Source: an uncultured Alphaproteobacteria bacterium
GTDB taxonomy: Bacteria; Pseudomonadota; Alphaproteobacteria; TMED127
Direction of reading: 5' to 3'
Assembly (NCBI GenBank): GCA_902567145.1
Contig: CACFLM010000004.1
Coordinates: 1-27,933, forward strand
Length of the DNA: 27,933 bases
In this document: positions 24,382-27,933 of the stretch, in pieces
How the letters are laid out: each line of letters opens with the position of its first letter
How positions within the stretch are numbered: position 1 is the stretch's first letter
Notes under the pieces: generated by a model
Databases searched by the model: none
Told to the model about the DNA's origin: nothing
The model's input: only the letters and a program-made list of their open reading frames with translations
Position numbers and translations under genes: made by a program

Positions 24382-26148
24382 TTATTCTTTCTTAATCTTT
24401 AAACCAAGTTCCTTTAGATTCTTTTCTTCAACTTTTGAAGGCGAACCTAGCATCAAATCTTGTGCCTGCTGATTCATTGGAAATGCTACGACTTCTCTAA
24501 GATTCTGCTCATCAGACAGTAGCATTATCATTCTATCAATACCTGGAGCTGAACCACCATGAGGAGGAGCACCAAATTTGAATGCATCAAATAAAAAACC
24601 AAATTGTTTCTTTAAATCTTCTTTTGTATAACCAGCAATCTCGAAAGCTTTCACCATTATCTCAGGCTTATGATTTCTTATTGCACCAGACGATAATTCA
24701 ATTCCATTACAAACAATATCAAATTGCCATGCTAAAATATCCAATGGATTCTGATTAATTAATGACTCCATCCCCCCTTGCGGCATTGAAAAGGGATTAT
24801 GACTAAAATCTATTTTCTGGGTAGTGGAATTTATTTCATACATTGGATAATCAATAATCCAGCAGAATCTAAATGAGTTTTTTTCTAATAAATTAAGTTG
24901 GTTGCAAAGTTCATTTCTCGCAATTGACGCAAATTTATTTGCTTCTTGCTCTTTATCAGATACAAAAAAAATAGAATCGTTATTTTCTAGATTAACTAAG
25001 TTTGATATTTTTTCTAGATTTTCTTTCTTCAGATTATTTGCAATAGGTCCCTTAAATTCGTTATCATTATAAATAACGTAACCCAAACCCTTTTGACCAT
25101 TATCTCGAGCCCAATTATTAAGTTTATCAAACCAACCCCTTGGTTGATTTGCAGACCCGGGCACCTTTATTCCTTTAACAACCATACCTTTTTTGATATT
25201 CTCTTCAAAGATTTTAAAACCTGAATTCACAAAACATTCAGTTAAATCTTTGATAACAAGTGGATTCCTTAGATCCGGTTTGTCAGTCCCATAGTTTTCT
25301 ATTGCATCTTTATATTTAATTCTTTCAAAAGGATATTTTGAAACTTTTTTATCTGAAAACTCTTTAAAAATATCAAATAGTACTGGTTCTATTTCTTTAA
25401 AAATATCATCCTGCTCCGCAAATGCCATTTCAAAATCTAATTGATAAAATTCACCAGGTGATCTATCTGCTCTGGCATCTTCATCTCTAAAACAAGGAGC
25501 AATTTGAAAATATTTATCAAAATTAGAAACCATAAGTAATTGCTTAAAAATCTGAGGGGCTTGTGGTAATGCATAAAACTTACCTTTATTAAGCCTGCTA
25601 GGAACTAAAAAATCCCTAGCACCTTCGGGCGAAGACGCTGTTAAAATTGGTGTTTGGATTTCTAAAAAACCTTTAGATAACATTTTTTCTCTCAGTCTAT
25701 TTATAACTTTAGAACGAAGAATAATATTTTTATGAATCTTTTCTCTTCTTAAATCTAAATATCTAAATCTAAGTCTTTGATCTTCTGGTGAATCATCATC
25801 AACTGCAATTTGAAAAGGAATCTGGTCAGACTTATTCAATATAGCAAAATCTTGAACCAAGATTTCAATATCACCTGTTGACAAGCTTTTATTTACTGTA
25901 TCTTGACTTCTTTTTACAACCTTTCCCGTTACTTTTAAAACACTCTCTAACTTTAGTGACTCAATAATTTCGAAATTCTTTATGTTAGAATCAAATACAC
26001 ATTGTGTAAGACCATAATGGTCTCTTAAATCAACAAAAAGCAACCCTCCATGATCTCTTTTTTTATTTATCCAACCAGATAAAGAAACTATACTTTCGTT
26101 ATTCTTTAACGATAATTCACCGCAATTATGTGATCTAAATTTATTCAT
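24382..26148 (-). CDS. aspS: Aspartyl-tRNA synthetase, probably non-discriminating
   Basis: AspS charges tRNA(Asp) with aspartate, and in organisms lacking AsnRS also mis-charges tRNA(Asn). The 588-residue bacterial-type enzyme has the N-terminal OB fold (about 1-100), class II motifs (motif 2 CFRDEDARADRSPGEFYQLD near 216-235; motif 3 GSAPGIDRMIML near 533-546) and the bacterial GAD insertion in between (about 285-400). The anticodon-domain loop reads RDHGG with His33; as I recall, non-discriminating bacterial AspRS have His here and E. coli has Leu. With gatCAB in the same window, indirect Asn-tRNA synthesis is likely. Its ATG at 26148 lies only 5 bases from the start of divergent rnd. No Shine-Dalgarno is present. 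Confidence 0.96.
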   Translation of the reverse strand: MNKFRSHNCGELSLKNNESIVSLSGWINKKRDHGGLLFVDLRDHYGLTQCVFDSNIKNFEIIESLKLESVLKVTGKVVKRSQDTVNKSLSTGDIEILVQDFAILNKSDQIPFQIAVDDDSPEDQRLRFRYLDLRREKIHKNIILRSKVINRLREKMLSKGFLEIQTPILTASSPEGARDFLVPSRLNKGKFYALPQAPQIFKQLLMVSNFDKYFQIAPCFRDEDARADRSPGEFYQLDFEMAFAEQDDIFKEIEPVLFDIFKEFSDKKVSKYPFERIKYKDAIENYGTDKPDLRNPLVIKDLTECFVNSGFKIFEENIKKGMVVKGIKVPGSANQPRGWFDKLNNWARDNGQKGLGYVIYNDNEFKGPIANNLKKENLEKISNLVNLENNDSIFFVSDKEQEANKFASIARNELCNQLNLLEKNSFRFCWIIDYPMYEINSTTQKIDFSHNPFSMPQGGMESLINQNPLDILAWQFDIVCNGIELSSGAIRNHKPEIMVKAFEIAGYTKEDLKKQFGFLFDAFKFGAPPHGGSAPGIDRMIMLLSDEQNLREVVAFPMNQQAQDLMLGSPSKVEEKNLKELGLKIKKE

Positions 26149-26153
26149 GATAA

Positions 26154-26981
26154 TTGAAGATAATTCTTTTTAATGATAATAATCAAAGAGTGTTACAAAT
26201 AAATAATGATCATTTAAAACAATTCTATGAAAAATGTCAAAAAGATAAATTAATTGGTGTCGATACAGAGTTCTATAGAGTTGATTCCTATTTTCCTAAA
26301 TTATGTTTAATACAGTTATCAAATACAACTGAATCAATTTTCTTAGACCCAATAGAAAAAAAAATAGACTATAAATTTATAGAAAAACTAATGTTTAACA
26401 CTAAAATAAAAAAGATCTTCCATGCTGCAAGACAAGATATAGAAATTTTCTTTAATATTTTTAAGAGAATTCCAAGACCAATCATTGATATTCAGATTTG
26501 TCTTATAGCTCTAGGATATAATCACTCAACTAGTTATGCTCAAGCATGTACAGACTTTCTGAATGTAAAGATTAATAAAAACAATCAGTTTATTGATTGG
26601 AGAAAAAGACCACTCAATAAAAATAAAATTCTATATGCAGTCAATGATGTAAAGTACTTAATCCCATTATTTAAAGAAATAAACCAAAAGCTTAACAATG
26701 AGAAAAATAAAAAATTAAAAAAACACTATAAAAAAATTACTGATATAAAAATTTATACTGAAAGAGCAAATAAAGCTTGGAAAAAAATTAAATTCCAACC
26801 CTTCAATGAGTTAGAGCTTAATAATTTCAAGAGATATTGTTATATTAGAGAAAAGTTGGCAATGAAAAAAAATATTCCAGTAAAAAGGGTTGTTTCAGAT
26901 TCAGAAATAAAAATTATTAGTAGAAGTAAAGTTAATAAAAAAAAACAAGAACAAATACTTAAGAAACTTAAAATCAAATAA
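26154..26981 (+). CDS. rnd: RNase D, short form with one HRDC-like domain
   Basis: RNase D is a 3'-to-5' exonuclease trimming tRNA and other small-RNA precursors. The DEDDy catalytic set is present: D37 and E39 (GVDTEFYR), D95 (HAARQDIEIF), Y161 and D165 (YAVNDVKYL). At 275 residues it is shorter than the usual 370-390: the exonuclease domain (about 1-200) is followed by only one HRDC-like helical segment (about 205-275). The start is TTG at 26154, because an in-frame TAA at 26151 blocks anything earlier, and no other start lies before the catalytic core. It is divergent from aspS by 5 bases and converges on hdaA with an 11-base gap. Confidence 0.9.
   Translation: MKIILFNDNNQRVLQINNDHLKQFYEKCQKDKLIGVDTEFYRVDSYFPKLCLIQLSNTTESIFLDPIEKKIDYKFIEKLMFNTKIKKIFHAARQDIEIFFNIFKRIPRPIIDIQICLIALGYNHSTSYAQACTDFLNVKINKNNQFIDWRKRPLNKNKILYAVNDVKYLIPLFKEINQKLNNEKNKKLKKHYKKITDIKIYTERANKAWKKIKFQPFNELELNNFKRYCYIREKLAMKKNIPVKRVVSDSEIKIISRSKVNKKKQEQILKKLKIK
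26158..26186 (-). promoter_or_regulatory. Possible promoter of aspS inside rnd
   Basis: On the minus strand TTGATT (26181-26186) and TTATCT (26158-26163) are separated by 17 bases. The predicted RNA start is about 3 bases before the aspS ATG, so the message would be near-leaderless. The box lies inside the first ten codons of rnd. Confidence 0.35.
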
Positions 26982-26992
26982 ATATCATTAGC

Positions 26993-27667
26993 TTAAAATA
27001 ACTTTTTTAAAAAATGTAATGAAATTTTTGATTTGGACTCTAGAGATCTTAGGTCAATTTTCTTGGCAATATTTAATGCCGATTCATAAGACCTCTCTAT
27101 TCTTTCTGATATAAATATAAGATGTTTGTCTGACAAATAAATATTTCTATCACTCAAATACTTTTCTATTATTTTACAAAGAAGTATTTCATCGGGATAA
27201 GCAACCTCAAGAACTACAGATGAAGTCAATCTAGATGTCAAATCATCTAATTCACAACCGATAAATTTTGGCGGTTTACAACCGGTCATTAACAAAAATG
27301 ATTCTGAATTTTCTTTAATTATATTTATGAAATTAAGTATTTTATTGGAATTATAAGCATTTCTTTCTTTAATTAGTTTGTCTACATTGTCTAAGATCCA
27401 GTTATTTTTTTTAATGTAGTTTATATCTAATTCATTGGGTAATATTTGATTAAAACTATCATTTGATAGATAAATAGCATTAGATTTCTCTCCCCATAAT
27501 TTTGAAATAGAAGTTTTACCACATTTCTGTGGACCATAAATAAATGCGAATTGACTCTCCCAATATGGCCATTTTTTTATAAAGTCATAAGCAAAAGAAT
27601 TCTTTTTAGAAACAAAAAATTCTTTACTCTTAAATTTAAAATTAAATTTTAGAATCTCCTGTTTCAT
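26993..27667 (-). CDS. hdaA: DnaA-family regulator HdaA (regulatory inactivation of DnaA)
   Basis: HdaA is an AAA+ relative of DnaA that lacks the DNA-binding domain. With the sliding clamp, it stimulates ATP hydrolysis by DnaA after replication starts. The Walker A loop is GPQKCGKTS (45-53), and Walker B is WILDNVDKL (about 90-98), as in DnaA (short Asp motif followed by an Asn rather than Asp/Glu). The 224-residue length fits Hda/HdaA, not full DnaA. The N-terminal QEILKFNF may be the clamp-binding motif, but this is uncertain. Its ATG overlaps the stop of the upstream gene as TAATG. Convergent with rnd. Confidence 0.88.
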   Translation of the reverse strand: MKQEILKFNFKFKSKEFFVSKKNSFAYDFIKKWPYWESQFAFIYGPQKCGKTSISKLWGEKSNAIYLSNDSFNQILPNELDINYIKKNNWILDNVDKLIKERNAYNSNKILNFINIIKENSESFLLMTGCKPPKFIGCELDDLTSRLTSSVVLEVAYPDEILLCKIIEKYLSDRNIYLSDKHLIFISERIERSYESALNIAKKIDLRSLESKSKISLHFLKKLF

Positions 27668-27933
27668 TAATATGATCTTAGTTCAAATAAATTTTCTTCC
27701 TCAGAAGACTCAACTAATTTTAAATTATCTACCTCAAGTGCCAAATTAAGCTGTCCAACCGAAGATTTAGTCTCAACTTTGTAGATTATTTGTTCTTTAT
27801 TAAACTCATGCAATGTAAAACCTTTTTTGCCAAGAACTTGGTTAATTCTATTCTCTACAATAATATTCTCCTTCAGATTATCAGCCTCAAGTCTTAGAAA
27901 AAAAAACGTATTCTTTTTGAGATTCAAAATCTG
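27667..27933 (-). CDS. 3' end of an unidentified gene upstream of hdaA (possibly DUF2066), partial
   Basis: The open frame continues past the right edge; the last 88 or so codons are visible (…QILNLKKNTFFFLRLEADNL), ending VESSEEENLFELRSY. No start need lie inside the window, although a TTG occurs at 27927. The pattern 'RINQVLGKKGFTLHEF, then alternating hydrophobic strand, then QLNLALEVDNLKLVE' looks like the tail of DUF2066 proteins, which sit before hdaA in several alphaproteobacteria. That identification is weak inference. The stop overlaps the hdaA ATG (TAATG), so the two are co-translated. Confidence 0.5.
   Translation of the reverse strand, partial: QILNLKKNTFFFLRLEADNLKENIIVENRINQVLGKKGFTLHEFNKEQIIYKVETKSSVGQLNLALEVDNLKLVESSEEENLFELRSY

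Noticed and set aside
1..27933. CRISPR array, transposon, prophage or integron
   Set aside because: I saw no regularly spaced repeats, transposase, integrase or phage structural genes; all recognisable genes are chromosomal core or near-core.

Overview
This window is a low-GC, gene-dense chromosomal segment. Gene families and gene order point to an alphaproteobacterium with a small, streamlined genome, probably marine. The evidence is ruvX divergent from gatC-gatA-gatB; the run pyrB-pyrC-plsY-topA-rnr-DUF983-rpmG, which is typical of Alphaproteobacteria; an hdaA homologue; and a C-minus L33. Intergenic gaps are mostly tens of bases and many genes overlap by 1 to 17 bases. A finer placement (for example HIMB59/AEGEAN-169-like) is a guess I cannot test here.

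Layout. (1) 1-4964, plus strand: the end of a flagellar operon, with a partial gene that could be the tail of flgD, a giant hook gene flgE (1301 codons) and flgF. (2) 5214-7983: an EamA-type transporter, a fold-III PLP decarboxylase broken by a one-base frameshift in a homopolymer, and a 1-Cys peroxiredoxin. (3) 7976-11354, minus strand: a compact four-gene cassette of CPD photolyase, a COG3046-type photolyase-related protein, a DCC (DUF393) thiol-redox protein and a 43-residue DUF2256 zinc-ribbon protein. A MAPEG membrane protein lies divergently beside it. (4) 11929-15213, minus strand: gatC-gatA-gatB with tRNA-Ser(GCU) six bases after gatB. (5) 15252-19828, plus strand: ruvX, a family III CoA-transferase, pyrB, a dihydroorotase-like pyrC lacking the HxH metal motif, and plsY. 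(6) 19877-24377, plus strand: topA, a short rnr, DUF983 and rpmG. (7) 24382-27933: aspS (minus), a short rnd (plus), hdaA (minus) and the end of another minus-strand gene.

How the genes work together. GatCAB and an AspRS with the non-discriminating-type RDHGG loop fit indirect, tRNA-dependent amidation in this organism. The photolyase cassette looks like one light-dependent repair/redox transcription unit. PyrB with a metal-site-deficient PyrC suggests an ATCase complex with a structural DHOase partner. Several operon-leading genes have a -10-like box 6 to 13 bases before the start codon and no Shine-Dalgarno, suggesting leaderless or near-leaderless mRNAs; the clearest case is rpmG.

I see no CRISPR array, insertion sequence, integrase or phage gene. 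No entirely new system is proven. The best leads are the giant hook protein, the photolyase cassette with its apparently Fe-S-less member, the homopolymer frameshift and the leaderless promoters. All comparisons to families are from memory; no searches were run.
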